Shown: positions 1-8,903, counted from the first letter of the stretch. The stretch is DNA of 64,000 nt from JAHEJA01 sp965657215 (GCA_965657215.1 CBFHNR010000008.1:1-64000), one strand, 5' to 3'. The notes: generated from the letters alone by a model not told the origin. Made by a program: numbers and translations.

Positions 1-110
1 GCGCCATCAATGGCGTCAAGGCAGCTTTGCGTTAGCTCAACCGCACTCACATCTTTAGAACGAAGCTTGTCGCGGGCATCCGCGATTGTCCATGTGTTTA
101 AATCAGACAT
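1..110 (-). CDS. gatA: GatA, Glu-tRNA(Gln)/Asp-tRNA(Asn) amidotransferase subunit A, 5' end only
   Basis: Only the first 36 or so codons are present; the gene runs off the left edge. The N-terminus (MSDLNTWTIADARDKL, then a stretch containing SAVELTQSCLDAI) has the short helical lead-in typical of GatA before the amidase-signature domain, which lies outside the window. The ATG overlaps the TAA of gatC by one base (TAATG), so the two subunits are translationally coupled. GatA is the amidase subunit of the GatCAB complex that converts misacylated Glu-tRNA(Gln) to Gln-tRNA(Gln). The identification rests mainly on the coupling to gatC. Confidence 0.85.
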   Translation of the reverse strand, partial: MSDLNTWTIADARDKLRSKDVSAVELTQSCLDAIDG

Positions 111-397
111 TATTCAACCACCTTTGGAACTGCAAAAAATCCTTCGCGGGCATCAGGGGCATTTGTTAGAACTTTGTCCTGTTGATCCCCGTCTGTCACC
201 ACATCCTCACGACGCTTAAGCTTTTGAGGCGTCACAGAGGTCATCGGCTCAATGCCGTCAACGTCAACTTCGTTGAGCTGCTCAATAAACCCAAGAATAT
301 CGTTAAATTCTTGCGCCAAAGCAGGCAATGCATCGTCTTCTACTTTGATACGGGCCAATTTGGCCACTTTGGCAGCGATCGTGGTATCAATCGACAT
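110..397 (-). CDS. gatC: GatC, aminoacyl-tRNA amidotransferase subunit C
   Basis: A 95-residue protein, the normal size for GatC. It starts MSIDTTIAAKVAKLARIKV and carries the characteristic acidic pattern leading to EQLNEVDVDGIEPM and TSVTPQKLKRREDVV, the segment that wraps around GatA and GatB. GatC is the small scaffold subunit that stabilises the GatCAB transamidosome used when a dedicated glutaminyl- or asparaginyl-tRNA synthetase is missing. It ends one base into the start codon of gatA, the usual gatC-gatA order of alphaproteobacteria. Confidence 0.93.
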   Translation of the reverse strand: MSIDTTIAAKVAKLARIKVEDDALPALAQEFNDILGFIEQLNEVDVDGIEPMTSVTPQKLKRREDVVTDGDQQDKVLTNAPDAREGFFAVPKVVE

Positions 398-602
398 GGG
401 AGCCTCCGTTTGTCATGTTGCCTATGCCTTTAACGCTCCTGCAATGGACCTGCAAGCAATAGCAAAAGAATGCGCGGCAATTTCATAGCGTTTCTTACAG
501 AATCGGTGCTTTTTAAGCCTGCCGCAAATCCGGTGGTGAAAAATATTGTAACCAAATGCGAAAGCTGCTCTTTAGCTCGTAGTCATTACAAAGGAAAACA
601 GC

Positions 603-953
603 ATGTCAAATATCACGCGTATCGCCACGGGTCAGCGCATGAGCCAAGCCGTGGTTCATGGGTCCACGATTTATCTTGCGGGTCAAGTCGGTGAGCCTGG
701 CACATCCGTGACCGAGCAAACTCAATCTTGTTTGGACAAAGTTGATGCTTTGCTAGAGCAGTGCGGATCAGATAAGACCAATATCCTAAGCACAACAATC
801 TGGCTCAAAGATATGTCCGATTTCGCAGAAATGAATTCTGTGTGGGATGCTTGGGTTCCGACAGGCCACGCGCCAGCCCGCGCCACAGGCGAAGCCGCCC
901 TTGCAACGCCTCAGCATTTGGTCGAAGTGATCGTTGTTGCGGCCAAGCCCTAA
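603..953 (+). CDS. RidA family (YjgF/YER057c/UK114) protein
   Basis: 116 residues, close to the usual length of about 115 to 130 for the family. The sequence shows the single-domain RidA pattern: a strand-rich start, VVHGSTIYLAGQVG, a helix with QTQSCLDKVDALLEQCG, then TTIWLKDMSDFAEMNSVWDAW and a PARATGEAAL segment that supplies the ligand-contacting arginine, ending in a VEVIVVA strand. RidA proteins hydrolyse reactive enamine/imine intermediates or bind small ligands in the trimer interface. This is a YjgH-like subgroup rather than canonical RidA, so the substrate is unknown. An SD-like aaagga precedes the ATG. It converges on the nitroreductase with a 2-base gap. Confidence 0.88.
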   Translation: MSNITRIATGQRMSQAVVHGSTIYLAGQVGEPGTSVTEQTQSCLDKVDALLEQCGSDKTNILSTTIWLKDMSDFAEMNSVWDAWVPTGHAPARATGEAALATPQHLVEVIVVAAKP

Positions 954-955
954 GG

Positions 956-1627
956 CTATTGCGCCCAGTCAACAAATTCCGTGAGACCCGCACGTTCGGT
1001 TCGAAAACTGTTGGCTGGGTGATCCTGATCACTGTACCCAAAGGAAATAGCGCATAAGATGTGGCGCTCTTTCGGGATATTTAGAAATTCGCGAACAACA
1101 GGCGCGCGCCCGGCTATTGAAGCTTGCGGAATAGTTGCGATGCCCAGCGCTTGCGCGGCAAGGGTAAAGCCCGTGATAAAGGCACCGCAATCGAGCGCAC
1201 CATAGGCGCCCAATTCCTCGGGCGTTGTGACGATTGCAACATGGGGCGCCCCAAAAAAACGATAGTTTTCCATCATTTGCGCAATCGATCCTTCGCGGTC
1301 CCCTTTTTGCACACCAACCGCGTCATAGAGCTGCCATCCACAGATGGAACGGCGCCGTTTGTATTCACCTACGTAGGTGTCGGGAAAGGCAACATCTGGC
1401 TCCTCAAGCCCATTTGTCCGCGCAGCAAAGAGCAATTTCGATAACTCGATGACCGTCTGACCTGAGGCAATGGTGACTTGCCAAGGTTGGGAATTGCACC
1501 ATGACGGCACCTTTTGGGCCGTGTGCAACATCTGTTCAATTTGCGCCCGCGTGACCTCGGTATCCAAAAAGGCACGACATGAATGGCGATCTGTCATGAT
1601 CTGGTTCAAGGTTTCGATCTCGGTCAT
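956..1627 (-). CDS. Nitroreductase family protein (FMN-dependent)
   Basis: 223 residues, standard for the single-domain nitroreductase family. The N-terminus has the FMN-phosphate-binding RHSCRAF motif, followed by VPSWCNSQPWQV, the classical NSQPW flavin contact. The mid region (ENYRFFGAPHVAIV) and the C-terminal FGYSDQDHPAN segment also match the fold. Such enzymes reduce nitroaromatics, quinones or other electrophiles with NAD(P)H in the cytoplasm. It is transcribed divergently from the TetR gene at 1801 across about 170 bp, so that regulator might control it; this is inferred from position only. The physiological substrate cannot be read from the sequence. Confidence 0.9.
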   Translation of the reverse strand: MTEIETLNQIMTDRHSCRAFLDTEVTRAQIEQMLHTAQKVPSWCNSQPWQVTIASGQTVIELSKLLFAARTNGLEEPDVAFPDTYVGEYKRRRSICGWQLYDAVGVQKGDREGSIAQMMENYRFFGAPHVAIVTTPEELGAYGALDCGAFITGFTLAAQALGIATIPQASIAGRAPVVREFLNIPKERHILCAISFGYSDQDHPANSFRTERAGLTEFVDWAQ

Positions 1628-1800
1628 GTCATGTCCCCGTTTAAGAATTGGTTCAGTTGGGTTTATGGCATAGGCCTAGCGCGCAAGGGAACCAAAACTT
1701 ACGGCGTATCATTACGTGAGTGCAGAGGTTTTTCTGAGGATTTGTCCGAACATGGATGACCAACGTTCAGTTTTTTGCTTATCTAAGAACAGGAGGCCCC

Positions 1801-2418
1801 ATGTTTAAACCTGATTCCCCCGAAGAAAAGATTGCCAAAGGCGAACATATCTTGAGCAAAGCAACCCAGCTATTGCGTGAGACCGGAGCCGAGGGCTTGT
1901 CCATGAACAAGCTTGCCGAGGCCTGTAATGTTGCCAAAGGCACGCTCTATTTATATTTCAAAACACGCGAAGAAATCATTGGGGCCATTTACCTTTCGGT
2001 CTTTTGGAATTGGCTGAATGCCTTGCCTCAAGCGTTATCAACCGCCCAAACTTATCAGGACTTTTGTGAGGCCTATTGCAAGTCTCTCACCACTGATCCT
2101 TTGTTGGTACCTTTAATGACAGAGGCGCAGACAAGAACCCAATTTAACGTGCCTTTGGAAACCTTTGTCGAATTCAAACGATCGCAAGCTGAGGGGTTGG
2201 ACACATTGGCGAGTCACTTCGCAACCACGTTAAAGATTGATGACACCAAAGCATCGCAATTGGTTTGGGCCTTTCAAGTCGCAACTCTTGGCGCGGCCCA
2301 TTACCTCCGCACCCCCGACATTGCTCCAGACGACCTTCCCCAAGACACGCATGCCCTGACTTATGGGTTGAATTTTGAGGCGATGTTTTTGAATTCCGTG
2401 ACACAGCTAAGCGTTTAA
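1801..2418 (+). CDS. TetR/AcrR family transcriptional regulator
   Basis: 205 residues. The N-terminal 60 residues form a typical TetR DNA-binding domain: a helix ending at ETGAEGLSMNKLAEAC, then the recognition turn NVAKGTLYLYFKTREEI. The remaining all-helical part is the ligand-binding and dimerisation domain. The ATG at 1801 is preferred over an upstream in-frame start at 1756 because a strong AGGAGG lies immediately before it (1791-1796) and the 1756 extension looks unrelated to the family. It stops 12 bases before pxpA, so the two are probably co-transcribed. It may control pxpA, the downstream TRAP operon or the divergent nitroreductase. Confidence 0.9.
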   Translation: MFKPDSPEEKIAKGEHILSKATQLLRETGAEGLSMNKLAEACNVAKGTLYLYFKTREEIIGAIYLSVFWNWLNALPQALSTAQTYQDFCEAYCKSLTTDPLLVPLMTEAQTRTQFNVPLETFVEFKRSQAEGLDTLASHFATTLKIDDTKASQLVWAFQVATLGAAHYLRTPDIAPDDLPQDTHALTYGLNFEAMFLNSVTQLSV

Positions 2419-2430
2419 GAAAGGCAAAGC

Positions 2431-3186
2431 ATGAGAATTGATCTAAATGCTGATCTTGGCGAAGGCTTCGGCGCATGGCGCATGGGCGATGACGCTGCCC
2501 TCTTGGATATTGTGACATCGGCCAATGTGGCCTGTGGATTTCACGCAGGCGACCCCGATATAATGGCCACCACCATGAGAACGGCCGCAAAAAACGGCGT
2601 TGGTATTGGTGCCCATCCTGGATTTGATGACCTCAAAGGGTTCGGACGCCGTCGGTTATCCGTCGCCTATGACACGCTGCAAAACCAAATCCGCTATCAA
2701 GTGGGCGCGGCGCAAGCGATGGCACACTCTGTTGGAGCAGAGATGCGCCATGTAAAATTGCACGGGGCTTTGTCCAACATGACGTCCGAGGATCACGAGA
2801 TGGCTTTGGCCTGTTATGAAGCCGTGCTCTCCGTTGCGCCTGACACGCGCATTATGGTTTTGGCGGCAACCGCGCAAATGGCGGCGGTCGAGGAACTTGG
2901 CTGTGCCTATGTTTCGGAAATTTTTGCCGATCGTGCCTACAATGACGACGCAACCCTCGTGGATCGCGCTTTGCCAGGTGCGGTGTTGCATGACGCAACC
3001 GTTGCCGCGCCAAGGATCGTCAAAATGATCAAAGAATGTGCCATCATCGCCGAATCTGGCAAGCGAATTGAAACGCAAATCGATACTGTGTGCTTGCACG
3101 GCGATACCAGAGATGCCGTTGTCATGGCTCAAAACATCAAGGTGCACCTTGATAATTCAGGTATCGAGGTGAGACATTTTGACTAA
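2431..3186 (+). CDS. pxpA: 5-oxoprolinase subunit A (LamB/YcsF family)
   Basis: 251 residues, the normal length for PxpA. Family motifs are complete: IDLNADLGEGFGAWRMGDD at the start, SANVACGFHAGDP, GAHPGFDDLKGFGRR and a C-terminal VCLHGD motif. PxpA is one subunit of the PxpABC ATP-dependent 5-oxoprolinase that opens pyroglutamate to glutamate. The partner genes pxpB and pxpC, which normally sit next to it, are not in this window; the next genes encode a TRAP transporter. It is therefore either an orphan subunit with partners elsewhere or a related hydrolase feeding on the TRAP substrate. An AGAAAGG sequence precedes the start. Confidence 0.9.
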   Translation: MRIDLNADLGEGFGAWRMGDDAALLDIVTSANVACGFHAGDPDIMATTMRTAAKNGVGIGAHPGFDDLKGFGRRRLSVAYDTLQNQIRYQVGAAQAMAHSVGAEMRHVKLHGALSNMTSEDHEMALACYEAVLSVAPDTRIMVLAATAQMAAVEELGCAYVSEIFADRAYNDDATLVDRALPGAVLHDATVAAPRIVKMIKECAIIAESGKRIETQIDTVCLHGDTRDAVVMAQNIKVHLDNSGIEVRHFD

Positions 3187-3342
3187 TGCCTGGCCACAAA
3201 ATTTTGGAACCGCAACATTCAAAAAGCTGGATTTTTTCATAAAATACAAAATACTTTGCTAAATTCGAGCAGGCGTCTCACTCAATCCTTGCCGAATCGC
3301 AGGTATTCCCTAAGCTCAAAATATAAGTTGCTTAGTTGCAAG

Positions 3343-3361
3343 TGGTAAGTTAATCTTACCA
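3343..3361. promoter_or_regulatory. Perfect inverted repeat upstream of the TRAP operon
   Basis: TGGTAAG and CTTACCA arms (7 bp each) flank a 5-base spacer, about 50 bp before the dctP start codon. A partial third copy (AAGGTAA) lies just downstream at about 3367-3373. The size and symmetry suit a TetR or GntR dimer, and a TetR gene lies two genes upstream. Function is inferred from position. Confidence 0.55.
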
Positions 3362-3412
3362 AAGCTTAAGGTAATTGAGCACTATAAAATGCAAACAGGA
3401 GGAGTCTATTGC

Positions 3413-4504
3413 ATGGAACGTCGTAAATTTTTGAAAGGTGCCGCGCTTGCCGGTGCTGGTGTCACTACACTAGCCGCACCAGCTGTCGCACAAGGCACAC
3501 GCACAATGACAATCGTGTCTACATGGCCACGCGATTTCCCAGGCTTGGGAACATCTGCACAGCGTTTTGCTGAGCGTGTAAATGTCTTGTCAAACGGTGC
3601 AATCCAAACTGAATATTTCGCAGCTGGCGAACGTGTTGGTGCATTTGACTCTTTTGACGAAGTTTCTTCTGGCAACGCAAATGCCTACATCGGTGCAGAC
3701 TACTACTGGACTGGTAAGCACCCAGGTTTTGCATATTTCACATCTGTTCCATTCGGAATGTCCACTCAAGAGTGGGATGCTTGGATCAAGTTCGGCGGCG
3801 GTCAAGCGCTTTGGGACGAACTATCCGGTGAATTCGGCTTGAAAAAACTTGCTGTTGGTTCAACAGGCACACAAGCGGGTGGCTGGTTCAACAAAGAAAT
3901 GGAAAGCCCAGACGACTTCAAAGGCCTAAAAATGCGTATGCCAGGCCTAGGTGGTCAGGTTATCACAAAAATGGGCGCGTCTTCTGTATCCCTTCCTGGT
4001 GGTCAAATTTATGAAAACCTCGTTTCTGGCGCAATCGACGCGACAGAGTGGGTTGGTCCATATAATGACTACTTCATGAAGTTCTACGAAGCGGCAAAAT
4101 ACTACTACACTGGTGGTATGCACGAGCCAGGTGGCGGACTTGCGCTAGGCTTGAACGCAGAATGGTGGGGAAGCCTCTCTGATTGGGAACGTGCGATCAT
4201 CACAGCTGCAGCAAACGAAGAGCATGCAAACGCACACAGCGAAGGCATGGCGAAAAACGGCGAATACATGCAGAAGCTTGTCAACGAACAGGGCATCGAA
4301 GTGCGCTCGTTCAACGACGACATCTGGGATGCATTTGCTGAAGGTGCGGAAGAAGTGTTTGAAGAAACACGTGCGCACTCTGCGATGGCAACTAAGATCG
4401 ACGATCACTTCCAAAAGAGCTTGCGCGAAATTGGCGGTACAATCGCGGCATTGGAAGGTACGTTCATTTCGCAACGTAACCGTATCCTAGGCCTCGGCGA
4501 GTAA
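3413..4504 (+). CDS. TRAP transporter substrate-binding protein (DctP type, TakP/FcbT1-like)
   Basis: 363 residues. It opens with a twin-arginine signal, MERRKFLKGAALAGAGV to APAVAQG, so the folded protein is probably exported by Tat. The mature part shows the DctP fold, with VSTWPRDFPGLGTSAQRFAE near the start, MRMPGLGG (the conserved arginine that binds the substrate carboxylate) and EWVGPYNDYFMKFYEAAKYYY, the aromatic helix typical of the mannitol/chloroaromatic and 2-oxoacid subgroup. Start 3413 is chosen because AGGAGG lies 10 bases upstream and the RR motif follows at once; an upstream ATG at 3389 would disrupt the signal. The ligand is probably an organic or keto acid, unproven. Confidence 0.92.
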   Translation: MERRKFLKGAALAGAGVTTLAAPAVAQGTRTMTIVSTWPRDFPGLGTSAQRFAERVNVLSNGAIQTEYFAAGERVGAFDSFDEVSSGNANAYIGADYYWTGKHPGFAYFTSVPFGMSTQEWDAWIKFGGGQALWDELSGEFGLKKLAVGSTGTQAGGWFNKEMESPDDFKGLKMRMPGLGGQVITKMGASSVSLPGGQIYENLVSGAIDATEWVGPYNDYFMKFYEAAKYYYTGGMHEPGGGLALGLNAEWWGSLSDWERAIITAAANEEHANAHSEGMAKNGEYMQKLVNEQGIEVRSFNDDIWDAFAEGAEEVFEETRAHSAMATKIDDHFQKSLREIGGTIAALEGTFISQRNRILGLGE

Positions 4505-4527
4505 TCGTTTCTTACAACAACTTATGA

Positions 4528-4557
4528 ACGGGGCCAAAATTATGGCCCCGTTTTTTT
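4528..4557 (+). terminator. Intrinsic terminator between dctP and dctQ
   Basis: A 9-bp perfect stem (ACGGGGCCA with TGGCCCCGT, 6-base loop) followed by seven T residues. It lies inside the transporter operon and would let most transcripts stop after the binding protein, giving a high binding-protein to permease ratio. The hairpin is seen directly; the stoichiometry role is inferred. Confidence 0.9.
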
Positions 4558-4615
4558 AATAGCACGACTATCCTTTTTCCTGCTATTCAGGATTATTCTA
4601 AATTAGGGGGACTTC

Positions 4616-5614
4616 ATGACCGATACCCATGCAACCCACACCATCCCAAGGGAAGGTAGACCCGCATCTATGGTGCGGCTTCTTGGTTGGGGAATGCTTG
4701 CCATACTGGCTGCATATTTAATAAACAACATTCTACATGTTGGCTTTGATATGCCGAGTGTCAATCAAGCCCTCAGTGGTCAGGCCGGCGCATTGGCAAT
4801 TGTTCCAATCGGCGTTTATGTGGCAAGTTTAGCCATTGCTTTGCTCTATGTTCAGCGTAACGCGACGACATCGCTCCGCTTTGATGCCGATCGTATCCAT
4901 CGATTTAACTGCTATTTAATCCGCGCACTCTTCTTTAGCGTTTTCTTCGTTGGGATCGCTGATGCAATTGTCGCCCTGATGCGAGTTGAAAATGTATTCG
5001 AAGCCTTCCTAAGCGAAGATGCCGCCCGCCAATTTGGTCGCGCTGCTTTCGTTGCGCCTTATGTTCATATCCCGCTGGTTATAGTCGGCTTTGTCGTTGC
5101 TCTATTCTCTCGAACGCTCGGCTTTACATGGCTCGCTCTCTTGATCGTAGCGGCCGAATTGTTGATCGTGATTACACGCTTCGTATTTTCCTATGAGCAA
5201 GCATTCATGGGTGATTTGGTACGCTACTGGTACGCAGCCCTCTTTTTGTTTGCCTCCGCTTACACATTGTTTGACGAAGGTCACGTGCGCGTCGATATCC
5301 TCTATGCAGGGTTCACTCACAAGACCAAAGGCTTTGTGAACGCGATTGGATCCCTCACCTTGGGTACGGCGACATGTTGGGTCATCTTGTTGGTCGGAAT
5401 GTCCGGTCGCCAGTCGATGATCAATGCACCCGTTGTCTCGTTTGAGATTTCGCAATCTGGCGCAGCTGGTATGTTCATCAAATACCAAATGGCGGTCTTT
5501 ATCGGCCTATTTGCGATCACAATGATGATCCAATTCGTCAGCTATTTCTTTGAAGCCGTCGCGAATTATCGGGAAGAACCCGGTCGTCGCGAAGTTGCTC
5601 CTGTTTCTCACTGA
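4616..5614 (+). CDS. TRAP transporter small permease subunit (DctQ), extended form
   Basis: 332 residues, much longer than the 160 to 200 usual for DctQ. At least seven hydrophobic segments are visible, whereas a normal DctQ has four. The C-terminal half (from about residue 190, RYWYAALFLFASAYTLFDEGHVRVDILYAG) carries the recognisable DctQ core, including the conserved HVRVDIL motif. The first half adds further membrane helices. An SD (aggggga) precedes the ATG. It follows the terminator after dctP and is 8 bases from dctM. DctQ bridges the binding protein and DctM in sodium-driven uptake. Confidence 0.85.
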   Translation: MTDTHATHTIPREGRPASMVRLLGWGMLAILAAYLINNILHVGFDMPSVNQALSGQAGALAIVPIGVYVASLAIALLYVQRNATTSLRFDADRIHRFNCYLIRALFFSVFFVGIADAIVALMRVENVFEAFLSEDAARQFGRAAFVAPYVHIPLVIVGFVVALFSRTLGFTWLALLIVAAELLIVITRFVFSYEQAFMGDLVRYWYAALFLFASAYTLFDEGHVRVDILYAGFTHKTKGFVNAIGSLTLGTATCWVILLVGMSGRQSMINAPVVSFEISQSGAAGMFIKYQMAVFIGLFAITMMIQFVSYFFEAVANYREEPGRREVAPVSH

Positions 5615-5622
5615 GGTCACCT

Positions 5623-8283
5623 ATGGAACTCTTTTTCTTACTCGTTCTCGTGCTGATCATGGCGACTGCCTTGGGATCAGGCTATCCTGTTGCCTTTGCC
5701 CTCCCGGGCTCGGCAATTATTACAATTCTACTCGCTGCGGTATCCGGCTATTTCTTTGCTGGCGATACCGATGCCTATTTCCACTCAGGCGGCCCGTCTG
5801 AATGGCTCTCTGCTGGGGTGATTAACCTCAGGGGTATCTATTGGGAGGTCGAACGCGACACGCTCATTGCTATTCCTTTGTTCATTTTCATGGGCATTAT
5901 GTTGCAACGTTCAAAAATCGCCGAAGACCTTTTGGTGACGATGGCCCAGTTGTTTGGACCTGTTCCAGGCGGTTTGGGTATTTCGGTGGTATTTGTTGGC
6001 GCGCTTTTGGCGGCGACAACAGGCATCGTTGGTGCAACAGTTGTTGCAATGGGCATGATTTCTTTGCCTGCTATGTTACGCAACAACTATTCACCCTCTT
6101 TGGCAACAGGAACGATTGCGGCCTCAGGAACCTTGGGACAAATCATCCCACCGTCGATTGTTTTGATCATCCTTGCGGACCAACTTGCCTCCGCAACAGA
6201 CCAAGCGGGCACAGCGCGTAAAGCGCTCTACAAAGAGGCGACTGGTGAATTGCAAATGCCAAGCGTCTTTGACGTTAGCTCAACATCTGCAGGTGAAATG
6301 TTCCTCGGAGCCTTTGTCCCTGGTCTCCTGTTGGTTGGAATCTACATGCTGTATATTCTCGCCTATGCGATCATCAAACCATCAGCGGCACCAGCCGTAC
6401 CTTATGAAGGCAAATTTGACGGCGCGTTTTGGCGTCAGGTTGCTCTAACTCTGATCCCACCTTTGGCTTTGATCTTCTTGGTTCTCGGCTCAATCATTAC
6501 AGGTGTGGCAACAGTGAACCAAGCGGGGGCCATTGGTGCCGCAGGTGCCTTGGTCATGGCGGGCTACCGTCTCGTTGACAAAGATCGCTACACTTTTGTT
6601 CCTGCATTGCTCACCATTTTGGGCCTTGTGATTGTCGGTGGCGCTATCAGCGTCTTTGACATGAACCTAAAAGCGGCCTCCTCGTCTCAGGATACTTTGG
6701 GCATCACGATTGGTGTCATTGGCACAGTGATCATGCTCACAGGCATCATCTGGAGTGGTCTGCGTGTTATGCGCATTGACGGTACTCTAAATGGCGTAAT
6801 GATGGAAACCTCCAAGACAACAGCCTTGGTCTTTGTCATCCTTCTTGGTGCCGCAATGCTCACAGCCGCATTCCGTGCCTTTGGTGGTGAAGAGCTTGTT
6901 CGCGAATTCTTGGAAACGCTCCCTGGTGGGTTCTGGACACAGTTTATCATCGTTATGTTGGTAATCTTTGTGCTTGGCTTCTTCCTAGACTTCATCGAAA
7001 TCGCGGTTGTTGTTGTGCCTATCGTTGCGCCTATTCTCTTGGCGGATCCGAGCGCAAACATTACCGCTGTCTGGCTCGGTGTTATGATCGGTTTGAACAT
7101 TCAAACCTCATTCCTCACCCCGCCCTTTGGCTTTGCGCTCTTCTATCTGCGTGGGGTGGCTCCGGCTGTGGTCAAGACAATTCAGATGTATAAAGGCGTG
7201 ATTGCCTTTATCACATTGCAGTTGATTGCCCTTACAATCGTAGGTCTCTATCCGCAACTGGTGAACTATTTGCCAAACCGCTCTAGCTACTTGTCGGACT
7301 CGGCTCCGCCTCCACGGAACCCGAAGCTTCAATTCTGCTTGGACGATTTCGTGAGCCAAAAAGTGGCACAGGATGGTGGCGCAACAATGGCGGCTGTTCA
7401 GGCAGCCAAGTCAATCAACCTCGATGGACTTCCAGAGGACTTCGGCGAACTACTTGATGAGTCGACATCCTTGGCTGAGGCGTCTCTTGCGTCGCTCGCG
7501 GATATCGCAGTTCGTGTCGATGCTGTTGCGGAAGCAGAACCAGCCTATCGTCCGCTGCTCAAAGATGTGCGTGCCCTTGAAAAGCAAATTCGCCACATCA
7601 AAGAGCAAGAAGAAGAGCTCAAGACGTCCCTGTCTCGCCTCGGTACGGGGTCTGAAAATGACGCGCGTCGTGCAGAGCTTGAAACAGGGATTGCCGTCTT
7701 TGAAGCCGAGATTTCTGAGCTCACCTCAGAAATTCCGCTTGAATGGAAGGATGCGCATGACACGTTCAAATTCCTAACGGATGCTGAAACCAAAGCACGC
7801 AATGACTATCGCCGTGCAGGTGACAAATCATTCGAAGCGGTTGTTGAACTCCAAGAAATCATTGATGCCTCCGCGACCTATATTGCGGCAGAAGCGGATT
7901 TGATGGCCTTACGCAGCGTGGTTGAAACTGCTGACTTCCCAGAGGCAGAAGAAGCCGCGAAAATCGCAGAACGTCAGTTCCGTGAAATTGCCGGGGCGGA
8001 TGATGTCAAAAAGGCATTGGGCAAAGTCAAAAAGGCGCTCGGCAAACGCAAGAAGGATCGTGAAACAGCCTTGGAGGAATACGAAGAGGCCGTTCAATTG
8101 TACACTGCTCAGCTCGCATGGCGTGGCACAATTGAACAACAAATCGGTTCAGACGTTGCGACTTATGCCGCCGCTCTCTCGACAACGATTGGCTCACGGA
8201 TGCAGCCGAAACTCAGCCGTGAACAGGCTTTGTTCCTTGCCTCCTGTACGGCAGTCCACAAAGACTTGTCGCTCAACTTCTAA
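5623..8283 (+). CDS. TRAP transporter large permease (DctM) with a C-terminal coiled-coil extension
   Basis: 886 residues against about 430 for ordinary DctM. The membrane part spans roughly residues 1-555, with conserved IPLFIFMG, GTLGQIIPPSIVLI and LTPPFGFALFYLRG motifs. After the last membrane helix (ending near LYPQLVNYLP) comes a soluble tail of about 320 residues, rich in Glu, Lys and Ala, with long heptad-like stretches (for example LLKDVRALEKQIRHIKEQ and KALGKVKKALGKRKK), predicted to be a cytoplasmic coiled coil. Long DctM forms occur in the 2-oxoacid/mannitol TRAP subgroup; the tail's job is unknown. A strong terminator follows. Confidence 0.88.
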   Translation: MELFFLLVLVLIMATALGSGYPVAFALPGSAIITILLAAVSGYFFAGDTDAYFHSGGPSEWLSAGVINLRGIYWEVERDTLIAIPLFIFMGIMLQRSKIAEDLLVTMAQLFGPVPGGLGISVVFVGALLAATTGIVGATVVAMGMISLPAMLRNNYSPSLATGTIAASGTLGQIIPPSIVLIILADQLASATDQAGTARKALYKEATGELQMPSVFDVSSTSAGEMFLGAFVPGLLLVGIYMLYILAYAIIKPSAAPAVPYEGKFDGAFWRQVALTLIPPLALIFLVLGSIITGVATVNQAGAIGAAGALVMAGYRLVDKDRYTFVPALLTILGLVIVGGAISVFDMNLKAASSSQDTLGITIGVIGTVIMLTGIIWSGLRVMRIDGTLNGVMMETSKTTALVFVILLGAAMLTAAFRAFGGEELVREFLETLPGGFWTQFIIVMLVIFVLGFFLDFIEIAVVVVPIVAPILLADPSANITAVWLGVMIGLNIQTSFLTPPFGFALFYLRGVAPAVVKTIQMYKGVIAFITLQLIALTIVGLYPQLVNYLPNRSSYLSDSAPPPRNPKLQFCLDDFVSQKVAQDGGATMAAVQAAKSINLDGLPEDFGELLDESTSLAEASLASLADIAVRVDAVAEAEPAYRPLLKDVRALEKQIRHIKEQEEELKTSLSRLGTGSENDARRAELETGIAVFEAEISELTSEIPLEWKDAHDTFKFLTDAETKARNDYRRAGDKSFEAVVELQEIIDASATYIAAEADLMALRSVVETADFPEAEEAAKIAERQFREIAGADDVKKALGKVKKALGKRKKDRETALEEYEEAVQLYTAQLAWRGTIEQQIGSDVATYAAALSTTIGSRMQPKLSREQALFLASCTAVHKDLSLNF

Positions 8284-8292
8284 AACCATTAC

Positions 8293-8319
8293 AAGGGCCG
8301 CTCAATCAGCGGCCCTTTT
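8293..8319 (+). terminator. Intrinsic terminator after dctM
   Basis: A 10-bp perfect stem, AAGGGCCGCT paired with AGCGGCCCTT around a 5-base loop, runs into a short T tract. It closes the TRAP operon. Confidence 0.9.
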
Positions 8320-8435
8320 CTTTTGGCTCCCTATGGCTCCACTGTGATACCATACAATGCCAAAGCTCTGAGAAACGACCTTGATTCTGCGGGCAAATTG
8401 ACTAATTAGTCTAACACCCCAGAACGAGGCTCAAC

Positions 8436-8846
8436 ATGATCCAATATGCGCTTAAATGTGACAACGATCATACATTTGATAGTTGGTTCCAATCGGCGTC
8501 TGCCTTCGACAAATTGAAATCTGCAGGTATGATCATTTGTGAAACCTGTGGTTCCTCTCATATCAACAAAGCCATCATGGCGCCCAATGTTGCGCCCTCT
8601 CGCAAGCAAGTCACTCTCGCACCCAAAGCCGAAGAGACCCCAGTTGCTGAGATGCAAAAAGCTGTCGAAGCGAATTCCGAATACGTTGGTCAGAATTTTG
8701 CCAAAGAAGCCCGGTCCATGCATCTTGGTGAAACTCAAGAGCGCTCAATTTACGGCGAAGCGAAACTCGAAGATGCTAAAAAGCTGATCGACGATGGAAT
8801 TCCGGTCGTTCCCCTCCCCTTTGTGCCAAAACGCAAAAAGAACTAG
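8436..8846 (+). CDS. DUF1178 family protein
   Basis: 136 residues. It opens with the family signature MIQYALKCDNDHTFDSWFQSA and has CETCGSSHINKAIMAPNV, a two-cysteine knuckle that with the early cysteine suggests a zinc-ribbon. The middle is low in recognisable structure, and the end (EAKLEDAKKLIDDGIPVVPLPF) is the conserved C-terminal block of DUF1178. The function of this alphaproteobacterial family is unknown. The gene stands alone between two terminator-like hairpins, just upstream of lysC. Confidence 0.9.
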   Translation: MIQYALKCDNDHTFDSWFQSASAFDKLKSAGMIICETCGSSHINKAIMAPNVAPSRKQVTLAPKAEETPVAEMQKAVEANSEYVGQNFAKEARSMHLGETQERSIYGEAKLEDAKKLIDDGIPVVPLPFVPKRKKN

Positions 8847-8903
8847 CCAATCCGTTCAATGCTGCAGGCTCGGAACGAGCTGAAGGCTTTGAACTTACAC
8901 TGT

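Noticed and set aside
2431..3186. Complete pxpABC 5-oxoprolinase operon
   Set aside because: Only pxpA is present; following genes are TRAP components, not pxpB or pxpC.
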